Source: Hormiphora californensis (taxonomy: Eukaryota; Ctenophora; Tentaculata; Cydippida; Pleurobrachiidae). Taken from it: a stretch of DNA of 64,000 bases. Shown here in pieces: positions 24,948-35,950 of this stretch. The stretch covers positions 1,500,024-1,564,023 of the forward strand of contig CM035361.1 in the NCBI GenBank assembly GCA_020137815.1. Reading direction: 5' to 3'. Numbering within the stretch: the first letter of the stretch is position 1; every line of letters starts with the position of its first letter. Both the position numbers and the translations under genes were made by a program. The notes under the pieces were generated by a model that ran no database searches, was not told the DNA's origin, and saw only the letters and a program-made list of their open reading frames with translations.

Positions 24948-25210
24948 GTGAGTTGACCGTACTCACTGTAGCATCAGCCTAATCAGCTACACGGCTATGG
25001 GACTCTGATCATGCACAGGAGAGATAGTGCATGATCAGAGCAGGCACAGAGAGCTCAGTGGATTGTCAGGAACTTCCAATAGAAAGATCCTGAAAATCAC
25101 AATGAGCTCCCCCCATAGGGGTGAGGGGACGGAGGAGGGGGGAGGTATAAAATGAGGTTCATCACTCCTCAGGCTCCTCACGCTCCCCTTACTCCTCCGT
25201 CATCCTCGGT
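24948..25210 (-). ncRNA. Structured 3' module, copy A
   Basis: Sense strand is minus. It carries the same ordered hairpins as the other three copies: a 14-bp stem CTCTGATCATGCAC/GTGCATGATCAGAG (arms 25003-25016 and 25027-25040), GTAGC/GCTAC, and GTGAGT/ACTCAC (24948-24966). The first hairpin is altered by a small insertion. It closes the tandem array of degenerate family members. It is probably a 3' UTR element or a processed RNA; which one cannot be told from sequence. Confidence 0.6.
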
Positions 25211-25625
25211 AAAATGTCTTGTAAAATCTCGATCTTGGTATTGATCCGGTTGGTGGGCACAGGATTCCATGTGTAAGTAAGGGGTGGGTACTGGGTGCCA
25301 TAAGGCTGGTATGTTACCAAGCTGCTTCGGCCCAAGGGGACTTGGGGAGCTGGTGCTATACCAGGTCACAGGCTGTGCCAGTTTCCTCTCACTCTATTTG
25401 AACTACGGTGTACAGCTCTTCAGTTCTCTGCTCCTGGGGCTGCTCCGTTGGAATTTCTTCGGAATTCTGCTCCACAGGTGGTGCAGCAGAGAGAACAGTG
25501 ATTATGCTGTCTTGTAAAATCTCGATCTTGGTATTGATCCGGGAACAGGATTCCATGTGTCAGCTGTGCTAGGTTCCTCTCAATCCTTTTGAACTACGGT
25601 GTCAGTGCAGTAGTGGGTTCACCCT
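25210..25625 (-). repeat. Direct repeat, about 295 bp apart, in the cluster 1 tail
   Basis: 'cttgtaaaatctcgatcttg' followed by 'gtattgatccgg' and 'acaggattccatgtgt' appears near 25213 and again near 25511. It contains the ATTTTA motif found downstream of each family gene, and looks like an expanded 3' UTR. Confidence 0.6.
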
Positions 25626-25684
25626 CGATAAAATCGTGTGGTAGTCAGGCTAGGTCTCCATGGTGTAGGTGGTAAAATTACTGA

Positions 25685-25999
25685 TTACTCGAGATCGAGT
25701 ACAGTTTGGGCTGGTTCTTCCTCGGATTTCAAATGGTTCTGGTCCGTATTCTCGGGTCCATTTAACTCCGTTTCCACGATCATTTGGAGCTTGTTAAGGG
25801 AGTCTGTAACATGTTTCAACATTTTCTGTGATCAGGTTGGAGTTTGTGGCAACTGTCCTTGCTGCCTCAACATCAGCTTGATACATGGGTAGCAGGCGGT
25901 CACTTGCATTCCGGTCTTCTTGATGAGCAACAGTCCTGCCACCATAATGCCGGTTAAGATGACAAGGGCTGCTGCCAGTATGAGTGCTTCGGCTTCCAT
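25685..25999 (-). pseudogene. Membrane-protein family member A2, internally deleted and frameshifted
   Basis: ATG at 25999 opens MEAEALILAAALVILTGIMV, a good membrane segment. After about 30 residues a frameshift occurs where intact genes read L-L-P-M-Y-x-A-D. The central helical and SP-rich parts are largely missing, but the conserved end leading to L-D-L-E and TAA (25685) remains. It lies directly after pseudogene A1. Confidence 0.75.
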
Positions 26000-26532
26000 T
26001 GTTGAGATTGGTTGTATCTTCGAGAGAGTAACGAAAACGTAACGAAATGAGCGAAGCAAGCGGGGGTTCTCTTCTGGATTGCTTGGTACATTGGTAACAA
26101 CCGGTCTTTTGCGTTTGAGGCCTTGTTCCTCCTCAACAGGTCCCACGAAGAGCACCGTCTCAGCAGATCGGACTGGTTCCAGTTTGTAGTCCGAGGACTT
26201 GGAACTAGAGTAATAGTGGTCGATACTTCAAGAGACTCAATGATAGTCTGAGTCTCAGACGTCATGTAATTTGGCCTCTTTTTCTTCAATTCAGTCTCCA
26301 CTATGGTCTGCAGTTTATTGAGGGAATCGGTTACGTGTTCGAGCCTTTTCACGATATTGGTGGTAATCAGTTGTGTGTTGGAAGCCATAGTTTTAGATGC
26401 CTCAAGATCCGCAGCATACATGGGCAGCAGCATGTCATTGGCCTTGCGGAGTCTTGATGTATAGTAGGCCTGCTACCATTATCACAGTCAGATCAGCAGG
26501 GCTGAAGTGAGTAGTATGGTTTCTTGGTCCAT
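26000..26532 (-). pseudogene. Membrane-protein family member A1, frameshifted
   Basis: ATG at 26532 gives MDQETILLTSALLI and then a stop inside the membrane helix, because of a one-base loss relative to the intact gene at 53191. A second shift falls just before the L-L-P-M-Y motif. The rest reads ADLEASKTMASNTQLI, KRLEHVTDSLNKLQTIVETE and MTSETQTIIESLE, closest to the gene at 53191. The proximal promoter block ('gaatttgaagctcttcaa') is kept upstream. Confidence 0.8.
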
Positions 26533-26599
26533 GGTTTTGTTTCTGGAAAAGTTTTGAAGAGCTTCAAATTCGAAACGAAATCGGTTGAACGAGCGGGGG

Positions 26600-26935
26600 A
26601 TAGACGCCGTCGTTTTGGATGCCTCTATATCCGCAACTGATCCACGATCATTTGGAGCTTATTTAGTGAATCAGTCAGGTGTGCAAGTCTTTTAGCTTTC
26701 GGCTATGAGGTTGGAGTTGGTAGCCACGGTTTTGGCGGCCTCCGAATCAGCTTAATACATTGGTAACAACCGGCCATTTGCGTTTCGTAATGTGATCTTG
26801 ATGTCTTCACAGCCAGTAGATCAAACAACAAAATATCAAGCGCAATATCGTTTATTACTTGAACTATCAAATCTAAATTGTTTTCTAACTGCTCCTTCAT
26901 AAACACAAATATTAAAAGTACTTTATTTCATTTTC
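26600..26935 (-). pseudogene. Membrane-protein family fragment E
   Basis: Contains frame-broken pieces such as KRLAHLTDSLNKLQMIVD and VADIEASKTTAS. The upstream part, 'tttatgaaggagcagttaga', matches the fragment left of the gene at 53191. It marks the same position in cluster 1 as 52980-53130 does in cluster 2. Confidence 0.7.
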
Positions 26936-27221
26936 ATAGTTGTATTCACAGTTAACTTTTGGGAGTTTGTGAATATTTCAGAAGATATTTTAGCGATTCA
27001 GTCTTCATGGTTACCGATACAGCTGCCATGGCAACAGTAAAAATTGGCGTTTAAGGGTGACTCGGTGGAGCTGGGTTGGTCTATCGTCAGCCCCGGTGGG
27101 TGTGCTAGTCTATTGAGACCAAGCACAAGTCGTTAGCTTCGAGAGATAATTGGATAATTAATAATGCACATTGTATAACCGTTTTTAATGATACGTATCT
27201 TACGTATCGATACGGCTATTA

Positions 27222-27625
27222 GCAGCTCGGGACCGGTTTTAGCGATTTTTCTTCATTGGAGCTTGTTCGTATAAGATTAGTGGGCATGACAATGATCATG
27301 AAGTTGCTATTGCATTATTATGGTCAATGCGTTATAGGGGTCCAGTTACATATTGAGACCCTGATATCAGCCCGCTGCTGACACTGTGTGTCACGCAACT
27401 CTCCATACAGTTTACATGGAAATCCCTGTCGCGTGACCACAGATACGACACAAAGCATGGTTCACGCCGACCCCCGACCCCATCTAGAACGTGTGCCCGG
27501 GCACCAGCTGATATCGGGATCCAAAACTACAACTGGACCGTAATACAAACTCACAAAACGAGAGCAAACATTCGAATTAGCTCCAATGAAGAAGAATCAC
27601 TAAATCCGCTCCTGAGCAGCCGCCA
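27222..27625. mobile_element. Inverted-repeat element of about 400 bp
   Basis: Left arm 'agcgatttttcttcattgga' and its surroundings are repeated inverted at about 27580-27620 ('tccaatgaagaagaatcact'), with arms of about 40 bp. It lies between the B gene tail and fragment E, so it probably inserted into cluster 1 after duplication. Confidence 0.65.
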
Positions 27626-28196
27626 GCCCTCGTAGTTGATTAGATGGCAACTTGTGTCTAATTCGATTCTGCTGGTCATTCTACACAGTTTTTATGCCTT
27701 CGTTTCAGGGCTCTCCAGGGGGTGGTGAGGGGTGTGTGCACCCCCCCCCCCCAAAAAATTTTAGCAGCAGACCATTTGGATTGGCAAACCACCCCAAAAA
27801 TACAAAAATCTTACACATGGGGAAATTCTAAACGAATTCCAGAACAAGAAAACCCGAAGGGTAGCCCTGTGATTTAAATTTAAATTCAATCTTCATTCTT
27901 CATGACTATTTATTCCAAAGAAAAATAAAAAGCATTCATAAATCTAGAAAGTAGACGTCACAAATGATTAAAAACCCTAAAATTTGCTTGATTTAGTTAA
28001 AAAATGCGCCCCAAACCCCCCCCCCCCCCCCCCCCCCCGGGAACAGTGGCCTTCGGCCATTGCGCCCCCCAGAAACATCGGACTGGAGCCAGCCCTGCTG
28101 CATTTCACTCACTTTAGTCACTGAAGTGGATATATTATTATGCACTACTTTCTTAAAATTGAAATTTAGTAGTGTCGATGCCATACCCCTAGAAAT

Positions 28197-28460
28197 TTTG
28201 TGAGTTGACCGTACTCACTGTAGCATCAGCCTAATCAGCTACACGGCTATGGGACTCTGATCATGCACAGGAGAGCCGAGAGATAGTGCATGATCAGAGC
28301 AGGCACAGAGAGCTCAGTGGATTGGTTAGAAAGATCCTGACAATCACAATGAGCTCCCCCCATAGGGGTGAGGGGACGGAGGAGGGGGGAGGTATGAGGT
28401 TCATCACTCCTCACGGGTAAAATCACGCTCCCCTTACTCCTCCGTCACCCTCGGTAAAAT
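28197..28460 (-). ncRNA. Structured 3' module, copy B
   Basis: Sense strand is minus, downstream of gene B. The 14-bp stem is perfect (arms 28255-28268 and 28286-28299), but its loop is 17 bases instead of 10. The stem is thus kept while the loop length changes. The GTAGC/GCTAC and GTGAGT/ACTCAC hairpins follow. Confidence 0.65.
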
Positions 28461-28533
28461 CGTGTGGACATCAGTTTCCGTGGTGTTCGTAAAATCTTGT
28501 GTTGTGCAGTGTTTCCACTGTCCATTATACTGA

Positions 28534-29049
28534 TTACTCGATGTCGAGTACAGTGTTTTCCTCTCCGGATTTTTGTCCGGGTTCGAGGGGGTTCTGGGAA
28601 TCCTCAGAATCAGGTTCTTGCTCCTCCCCAGTGGGTCCAACGTAGATGATAGTCTCGACGGATCGGACTTGTTCCAGCCGAGGACTAGGGACCGGGCTCG
28701 TCACAGGACTCATGACAGGGGTCATGGATGTACAAGACTCCATTGATTCTATCAGAGTCTGTGAGCCTGAAGTCATCATAATGGGGCGCTTTTTCTTCAA
28801 CTCCATTTCAACAATCGTCTGGAGTTTAGTGAGGGATTCGGTGACATGTGCCAGCCTCTTCATCACATTCTCCGTGATCAGGGTGGAGTTGTCTGCCACG
28901 GCTTTGGCCGCCTCCACGTCAGCTTTGTACATCGGCAACAAGAGTGCGTTAGTTGACTTTATCGTTGCTCTAATCTTTACCAGTCCTGCCACCATAACAC
29001 AGGCCAGGATGACAAGTGATATCGTTAAGATAATGCTGTCTGGATCCAT
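28534..29049 (-). CDS. Small single-pass membrane protein, family member B (intact)
   Basis: 171 residues from ATG at 29049. An upstream in-frame extension exists, but family members lack it, so I start at MDPDSIILTISLVILACVMV. Residues 6-25 form one membrane helix preceded by acid and followed by K-x-R-x-x-x-K, suggesting a short outside N-terminus and a cytosolic remainder. Then come L-L-P-M-Y-K-A-D-V-E-A-A-K, a heptad-like helix (VMKRLAHVTESLTKLQTIVE), a basic KKKRP patch, an SP-rich stretch (TSPVPSPRL), and an acidic end T-V-L-D-I-E. I recognise no known family. The gene is intronless. The promoter carries an X-box-like palindrome at 29165-29178. Confidence 0.8.
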   Translation of the reverse strand: MDPDSIILTISLVILACVMVAGLVKIRATIKSTNALLLPMYKADVEAAKAVADNSTLITENVMKRLAHVTESLTKLQTIVEMELKKKRPIMMTSGSQTLIESMESCTSMTPVMSPVTSPVPSPRLEQVRSVETIIYVGPTGEEQEPDSEDSQNPLEPGQKSGEENTVLDIE

Positions 29050-29094
29050 CTTTCGGGTTTGTGGTTTGTCTTTGACAGAGCGTTGAAAACGAAA

Positions 29095-29250
29095 CGTAAT
29101 GTGGATAGCAAACGGGGGATAAGTTCTGCACGTGCAAACAAACACACAAACTGGGTGAATTATTGTTGCTATAGCAACACGTGCAGATGGGTCCTGCCTT
29201 CTTACAATCACCCTCAGTCAGTTAAACACCCAGCACTTCAATTTCAAACA
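29095..29250 (-). promoter_or_regulatory. Conserved promoter of member B
   Basis: Nearly identical to the region 5' of the gene at 51978. It holds the perfect palindrome GTTGCTATAGCAAC (29165-29178), an overlapping CACGTG and a second CACGTG, the two forming an inverted pair of TCTGCACGTG. The palindrome differs from the RFX X-box consensus by one base in each half. Confidence 0.6.
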
Positions 29251-29735
29251 AGCCAGAATCAAAATAGAAACTTTCAGATATCTATAATTTTCAGAAAATG
29301 GTGTTTTTAATCTGACATCTGTCATTTAACTACAAGGTAGCTCAGTAAGTTTCACAGTGAAACTTTCACTATGTTACTAAGGTCTAAGTGTACTGTGTAT
29401 TTACTAAGTGAGCACTGAGCTTCCTTTCTTTGCCATGCTATGTCCCAATTGGCCCACTTTTTTAATGTACCCATGCACTAAAACGTAGGGCGCGAAACCG
29501 TCGTTACGATACAAGGACCAACAAGTTCGCGCGCTGTAAACTTATCCCGCGCAGTGCCTGATTGGTGTTGGTAAGGGCCTCCGATATTTACTATTCTGAG
29601 TTTGGGCACGTCGCGCAATCCCCTGACCCCTGTACGTCTCCGACGTCATTGGCAGCTTCGTTGCCAAATTCTGATTCCCAACTTCGAATTAGATTGTAAC
29701 TCCCATTAACATTTTTCCTCCTCTAGCGAACAGTC

Positions 29736-30483
29736 ATGGAGAATAAGAAGGCAAACAGCAACTGTGCTACGCAAACAGAAAATCCTTCATACTGTTCAAC
29801 TTCAACTGGAAATTCCAGTAGAATGGAGATTAAGAAGAGCAACTGTACTACTGAAACAGCAAGTTCTCCCTGTCCTTGGTGTAGATTCAAGTGTACACCT
29901 AACCAGCCTAATACCACTCTCGATCTCGACCAAGAACTGTGTGCACCATGTAAAAGTGAGTTTCTGGTGGCATCTCCCGAGTCCCGGTGGGTTTGTTGAG
30001 TAAGGGGTGGATGAGATGAGACCCCCGAGACACAGTGAGATGGAGACAGGATGAGATAGAGACAGAGTGAGATGGGGACAGCATGAGATGGAGACAGATT
30101 GAGACAGAGTGAGATAGAGACAACTTGAGATAGAGACAAAGTGAGATGGAGATCTGAAGGAGAGACACGAAAACAGATCCCTAAATTTGTGATTCTACTA
30201 GTTTTATATGTATGTATTAGGGTCCATTAAGTCTGTGGCAAAACGGAGTTGTTCGCTAAATTGTGCAGAGGGTACAACACAACATCTAATAAATGTCTTT
30301 CCAGGAGAGGCAAACATGAAGATGGAAAAGGATCAAGTGGCCCAAAGTCTGGTTGCTATACTCCGGAACAACTTTCGCTGTAGAGGGGAAACTGATGAGG
30401 AAGGGCTCTACAGGGTTAGATCTGGTTTAATGGAGATGACCGCAAAGTACCTGGAAGAATTCAAGGCAAAACGTGGATTATAG
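29736..30483 (+). CDS. Small two-exon protein P1, unrecognised
   Basis: Exon 1 is 29736-29955 and exon 2 is 30305-30483 (TAG), phase 1, 132 residues. The first exon is Ser/Thr/Cys-rich, with CPWCRFKC and CAPC pairs that could bind zinc. The second reads KDQVAQSLVAILRNNFRCRG then EEGLYRVRSGLMEMTAKYLE. That last stretch resembles the P2 protein (LYLAVRATFMELK), and both start M-E-N-K. The intron holds an 18-bp GA-rich minisatellite (30030-30150), and a 13-bp CCTGATCCCCTCT minisatellite follows the stop. Function unknown. Confidence 0.6.
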
Positions 30484-30499
30484 GTAACTACCTGCGCCT

Positions 30500-30705
30500 G
30501 TTCCCTTCTACTGTTCCCCTCTCCTGTTCCCCTCTCCTGATCTCCTCTCATGATCTCCTCTCCTGATCCCCTCTCCTGATCCCCTCTCCTGATCCCCTCT
30601 CCTGATCCCCTCTACTGATCCCCTCTCCTGATCCCCTCTCCTGATCCCCTCTCCTGTTCCCCTCCTGATGCCCTCTCCTGATCCCCTCTCCTGATCTGGA
30701 TTAAT
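30500..30705 (+). repeat. CCTGATCCCCTCT minisatellite
   Basis: More than a dozen near-identical 12-13 bp units just after the P1 stop codon. Confidence 0.85.
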
Positions 30706-30831
30706 CTGGATTGTTTATCTTGTTTATTATGATTTTGCCCTAGAGTATGACAAAAACATTCAGCAAACACTGTTTCTTGTTTCAGAAAAAAAGACATCGT
30801 TAAAAGAGAATCTGATGAGGATACGACTTAA

Positions 30832-32221
30832 GGGTACGCTAACCAAAATTTTTTTTCGAGTGCAGGGAAATCTCTCACCGTAGGGTTGTAGGCCATGCCA
30901 AGGAGACCTCAAATATGCAATTTGAGCTCTCAAGTCGAATTCATATTTTTGCTACAGCTGCTTGAAAAATGAACTGAAAATAAGTTTTTGGCATCTTAAA
31001 AATACATTTGTAAAGATAGGATCATAAAAATTTGTGGATTTGAAGAGAACAAAGAGGTGAGTAGCCACAAAAAATGTTTTTGAAATCCGAGCTGATTTCC
31101 GGTCCTGAGATGGATTTCTTTTTTTTGACTTTAACGCCATATTTGGCCAAGTTCCGAAAATATGTGAAAGCTGTAAATTGGTCAAAAGTTGCGTCTAACG
31201 ATTCTCCATATGGCCATAAATTTTGGGCGCGTCCTTATTTGAGATAAGCTGTACAGAGGTTTTTTTGTGAAAGCCGTCATTTCAGAAATAAATAAATTCC
31301 CTGTATCTCAAAAACGACTGATCGTAGAGACCTGAGACTATGCTTAAACGATTCAGAAGGTCCGATTTTGGGGGGGTCTTCTGAGAGACATTTTGCTCCT
31401 ACTTCAACCGTTTTTGCTGTAATTGCGAAAAACAAAAATCCATCTTCGCCATCGTGGATTTTTTGTGATTTTGTTTTTGGTGATTATAGGGACCCATATG
31501 GACCAAATAGTGAAGAAAGTAGCTTGTTACACATTTTTCCATAGTTTCGGTCCTTTCTTAGCTAAAATTCCCTAATTACAGGATATTGGATTTTAGCTTT
31601 TGCCCTTTTCATAGAATTTGTTTTTCGCAATTACAGCAAAAACGGTTGAAGTAAGAGCAAAATGTCTCTCAGAAGACCCCCCCAAAATCGGACCTTCTGA
31701 ATCGTTTAAGCATAGTCTCAGGTCTCTACGATCAGTCGTTTTTGAGATACAGGGAATTTATTTATTTCTAAAATGACGGCTTTCACAAAAAAACCTCTGT
31801 ACAGCGTATCTCAAATAAGGACACGCCCAAAATTTATGGCCACTTAGATAATCGTTAGACGCAACTTTTCACCAATTTACAGCTTTCACATGTTTTCGGA
31901 ACTTTGCCAAATAGGGCGTTAAAGTGGAAAAAAAGAAATCCATCTCAGGACCGGAAATCAGCTCGGATTGCAAAAAAAATTTTTGTGGTTATTCACCTTC
32001 ATGTCCTCTTCAAATCCCCAAATTTTCATGCTCCTATCTTTAAAATAATTTTTTTGAGATGCCAAAAACGTATTTACAGGACATTTTTTAAACAGCTGTA
32101 GCAAAAATATGAATTCGACTTAAGGGCTAAAATTGCATATTTGAGGTCTCCTTGGCATGGCCTACAACCCTACGGTGAGAGATTTCCCTGCACTCGAAAA
32201 AAAATTTTGGTTAGCGTACCC
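30832..32221. mobile_element. TTAA-flanked full-length fold-back element, copy 1
   Basis: 1390 bp, flanked by TTAA (30828-30831 and 32222-32225). The whole element is one long inverted repeat. It starts GGGTACGCTAACCAAAA and ends with the complement, with arms of about 690 bp meeting near 31520. It encodes no transposase; short frames inside are by-products of the palindrome. TTAA duplication is the target preference of piggyBac-type enzymes, although known piggyBac ends usually begin CCC. It separates P1 from P2. Confidence 0.85.
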
Positions 32222-32523
32222 TTAATACTCATAGTTAATTAGCAGCTGTTATCAGCGTGGAGCTCCCAAGTCCCAGCTCAACCAAAACCAAGCAATGGAA
32301 TCACAGACTCGAATCATTTCCCCTCATTTTTTATCTTTTTCATTTCACTTTTTATTTCTTTAAATTCTTGTTTCAATATTTTCACTATCATAATTCCTAA
32401 CCATCTACACCTTGCAGTCAGATAAGTTACCCCCATACCCCCTCCCCCCCCCCCCCCCCCCTCTTACCTCTTACTTCCAACACACTCTTCCATTTGTAGT
32501 TGCTAGATAGTTGTTACCAAATA

Positions 32524-32967
32524 ATGGAGAATAAAAGGATGAAGATCGACAGCTGCGGAGAGGAATCACCAACGGAGTCTCATGTCACTGTACCAATACC
32601 AGCTGAACTACTAGGTATGTGAGGTTCCCTTGGCATTTCCAGGGGCCTTTAATCTCTATCCATCTCCTTGCAACTGAGGCCCCACGCGAAACGAGTCCTG
32701 CGAAGCGGGCCGAGTAGTGACTGCGCCACCAATCTATTTCACTATTCTACTACTCCACAAATTTCAGTGGAAAAATGGAGAGAGTGGATCGAAGATGACG
32801 AAGATGACGAAAACGACCCGCTCTATCTTGCCGTTCGTGCAACCTTTATGGAACTGAAGAGACAATGTGAACCATATGGCGACTATATGGAAGCGTGGAA
32901 GATGTTAATACAGAGGCTCATTGAGTTGCCAATTAGAAATAAACCTAAAGTGGTGAATGAGGAATGA
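32524..32967 (+). CDS. Small two-exon acidic protein P2, unrecognised
   Basis: Exon 1 is 32524-32614 and exon 2 is 32768-32967 (TGA), phase 1, 96 residues. It starts MENKRMKIDSCGEESPT. Exon 2 encodes VEKWREWIEDDEDDENDP, then LYLAVRATFMELKRQCEPYG and a helix to LIELPIRNK. The pattern acid-L-Y-x-x-V-R-x-x-x-M-E matches P1 exon 2. The upstream sequence (32310-32520) is a tandem duplicate of 32965-33155, the sequence before P3, so the array grew by local duplication. Confidence 0.65.
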
Positions 32968-33156
32968 GGATTCACACACTTCATTTCCCCCTCATTTTTA
33001 TCTTTTTCATTTCACTTTTATTTCGCTGCCATCTTGTTTCATTTTCGCTATCATGATTCCTAACCATCTACAGTCACTCACTACATCTTGTAGTCAGACA
33101 AGTGCAGTGCCACACCCACCTCACATTAACAAGTGTTCATTTTCTAGCTGCTAGCA

Positions 33157-33429
33157 ATGGATGATAAAAGGGGGAGAATCAGCGACTGCGGAATGGGATC
33201 AACAGTTCATTCCTGTCTAAGTCTAAACTCTAACTCGTCCCCACACCACAACAAACTAAAGTATAGGTGAGACTGAGACATGATATTTCTATCCCTCTTT
33301 TGATTGGTTCCTTATTGGTTTTACTCGGCCCTCCATTCTCATTCATTGTCATCATCGGGGGGGGGGGGATCATCGGATGTGACCAATGTGAAACTAATTA
33401 CGGGATGAACTTGTTATTCCTTTTTTCCG

Positions 33430-33469
<40 letters not shown>

Positions 33470-33992
33470 TCTTGATAACATCTTTGTTTATTGTGTTGAT
33501 CTCTGATTTAGAGAGCATATGGTGTTGTTTTGTTCTTCATGTCCCATTCATGTTTAGTTAAAACACCCACAACACTTACCAGCTTTTTTTCAAATCCTCT
33601 GCATCATGTTCGGTATCCATATTCTATATCTTTCGTTTGGCACCCATCATCTTATTTAGTTGTGTTTATAGACTAAAGACCATCCATACAATTCCACCGC
33701 CATTTGTAATACCAGTATCGGACCGAGCGCACGTACATTACCCGCCGTCCTTCCTTCAAAGAAAACTGGGGGAATATACTTCCAGGGTATGTCCGACAAC
33801 AGGGTGGTTTTTTTGTGTCGAGATTCTCTGCATGACAGAAATGAGTGAAATTCAATTTTATATTCTTCCCGCTACACCGTGTTGTTGTGTTTCAATATTT
33901 GTTTCCAGCTAACCATCCTATCTTGGGCAGTCATTACGTACTATATCGTTGTAAGTAGCTTGAATTGTGCATTTGGATGGATGCCGAAGTGA
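33157..33992 (+). CDS. Small gene P3, tentative three-exon model
   Basis: Exon 1 (33157-33266) opens MDDKRGRISDCGMGS, clearly related to P2 exon 1 (KRMKIDSCGEES) in sequence and flanks. Exons 33672-33786 and 33909-33992 follow in matching phase. They read TIHTIPPPFVIPVSDRAHVH, FLQRKLGEYTSR and the hydrophobic LTILSWAVITYYIVV. A donor 'gtaagt' at 33951 is an alternative end. If correct, the protein has a hydrophobic tail unlike P1 and P2, so the duplicated promoter and first exon may have been joined to another coding body. Exon 1 is firm; the rest is weak. Confidence 0.4.
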
Positions 33993-33994
33993 AC

Positions 33995-34220
33995 TGTCTG
34001 CCTGAAGACGAGAGAATGTACTGAGTATAGAAAGTGCACTGTATAGATCTGCCTGGAGAGAATGTACTGAGTATAGAAAGTGCACTGTATAGATCTGGCC
34101 TGCGAGGAGAATGTATGAGTAATAGAAAGTGCACCTGTATAGAATGCCGGAGGAGAATTACTATATGTAGCATGTATAATCGAAGAGTATAGTATAGAAA
34201 GTGCACTGTATAGATATGCT
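33995..34220 (+). repeat. Tandem repeat, about 50 bp unit
   Basis: Four diverged copies containing 'tatagaaagtgcactgtata' next to 'gagaatgtactgag'. It overlaps the end of the P3 model. Confidence 0.8.
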
Positions 34221-35020
34221 GCAGAGTTGTAGATCACTGTTATACATTAATTGTTATACATTAATTGAAAAGCTATAAGAGACGGCCTGGTGGTCTCTCT
34301 GTGTGCAACTATAATTTAGCATCATAGCGCTGGCAAGCGCCCGGGGCCCAATCCTCCCTCCCCCAACCACCCTTCCCTTAAAAATGTCCATTTCCAAGCA
34401 TTCTTGCTTCCAGTGAATGGAAAATCGAAATTGCGAAAAAAAAATTTTTGAATTTTTTGAAAATTTTTGAAAATTTTGACAGCGCTACTATACCTATTGT
34501 CTGAAATCGGCAATTTCAACTTTGTTGTAGAAAACCTTCACGTTTGTCCTAGGAACTTGCCGCTTGGTAGTCGTGTTTGCCTTGACACCTAGAGCACACG
34601 TTCAAAATTTCATGCAAATCGGAGTTACGGTTTTTTACGTTACAGAGGGTCGTTATTTTATACAAAAATAAGTCCGTTTTTCGCGTCACGACAAGACCGT
34701 AAAATAAACCACTTTTTGCGTAGTTAATAGAGGCCAGAGTTTTAAGCTATCACCATGAAACTTTGGAGTCGGTAGTAGGTCTAGTGGTGTACCTTGTATT
34801 AAAGCTTGGACAGAGAAACGGAAGGTAAAACGGATGTCATAACAAAAAGTTATGACTCTGTCTTAAGTTTTCTTTGGCCGGTCTAAGACAGCCTTCCCGT
34901 CGTTCTACGAATACACCGCTTGGACGTGGTGGTTGTTGCCTTGACATCTTGAACAACGATCAAACTTTCAAGTAAATCCGAGTCACGGTTCTTCAGTTAC
35001 GGTCTGACTGTATTAAGAAT
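34221..35020. other. Intergenic sequence with a diverged internal duplication
   Basis: Two related stretches, about 34550-34650 and 34905-35005, share phrases such as 'ccgcttgg', 'ttgccttgacac' and 'cggagttacggtt'. No exon is supported. Confidence 0.4.
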
Positions 35021-35475
35021 TAAGACGATTTTCAATAAAACCTAGAAAAGAGCAAACTGAATAATAAATCAGATTTTATCATTATATTTTCTGCCAAAGT
35101 AGTTCAACTGCTGTATTATCAGATATTTATTGGTAGTCATATCTGGATTTATGAGTCTTAAATTTAAGACGATTTTTAAAAAACACTAGAATGAAGCGAT
35201 TCAGAGTCGTAAATTAACAATTGAATCAGATTTATTTTATAAAATTAAGTTATGCCGCATTTTCAGCTAATAATTGGTAGTCATAATCTAGGGTTATGAC
35301 TGTCTTTAAATTTAAGACGATTTAAAAACACCTAGAATGAAGCGATTCAGAAGTCGAAATTAACATTTGAATCAGTTTTATTTATAAAATTAAGTTTACT
35401 GCCGCATTTTCAGCTATAATTGGTAGTCATATCTAGGGTTATGACAGTCTTAAATTTAAGACGATTTTAAAAACC
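35021..35475 (+). repeat. Satellite-like tandem repeat, 144-148 bp unit
   Basis: Three full units and a partial fourth, each beginning 'taagacgattt' at 35021, 35165, 35313 and 35457, with 'ggtagtcat' late in each unit. Confidence 0.85.
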
Positions 35476-35499
35476 ACCGAGAAAAGAGCGAATTAGCAC

Positions 35500-35880
35500 C
35501 TCATTGTATCAGATATAATATCTGATTATCAATTAGTCACGGATAATGATCACGGATAAGCATTGATAAGGTGATCATTATTCGTGACTAATAATCATAA
35601 TCAGAAAATAATGCGGGAGAGAACCAATTGCAGATATCAATCGCTAATATCAATCGCTAATAACTAACCACGATATCATATCGCGGAATAGAGTAAATAT
35701 AAAGTAACCAATCGCGGATAGCTACGATAGAGGTAGCTGATCGCGATAACTTATAACGGATTCTGATCAGTTATCCGCGATTGGTGTCTGCGATTACTAT
35801 CATATTAGATTTTCGCAATTGAATCCGAGATTGGATATCTGCGATAAATTGAAGCTACCTACAATTGTAAAAGTCTGTAA
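35500..35880. repeat. AT-rich fold-backs with GATA/CGCG motifs
   Basis: 'tgattatcaattagtcac' near 35522 pairs with 'gtgactaataatcataatca' near 35583, forming a stem of about 25 bp. Variants of 'atcgcggata' follow several times. No coding signal. Confidence 0.55.
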
Positions 35881-35950
35881 ATCCCAAATCCGCGTTTATT
35901 AAATAAGCTAGTATTACAAAATACATGTCATAGTACTAAACAAATGCCTG

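Noticed and set aside
28646-29086. Long plus-strand frame opposite gene B; similar minus-strand frames opposite C and D
   Set aside because: Antisense shadows. Only the other strand keeps the membrane helix, the heptad helix and the shared ends across members.
29050-29211. N-terminal extension of gene B to 225 residues
   Set aside because: The extension is the conserved promoter and 5' region; family member C has no frame there.
31904-32101. Repeated frame reading MPNRALKWKKRNPSQDRKSA, also at 62448-62645 and 63401-63586
   Set aside because: It lies in the arms of the fold-back elements and recurs only because the arms are copies.
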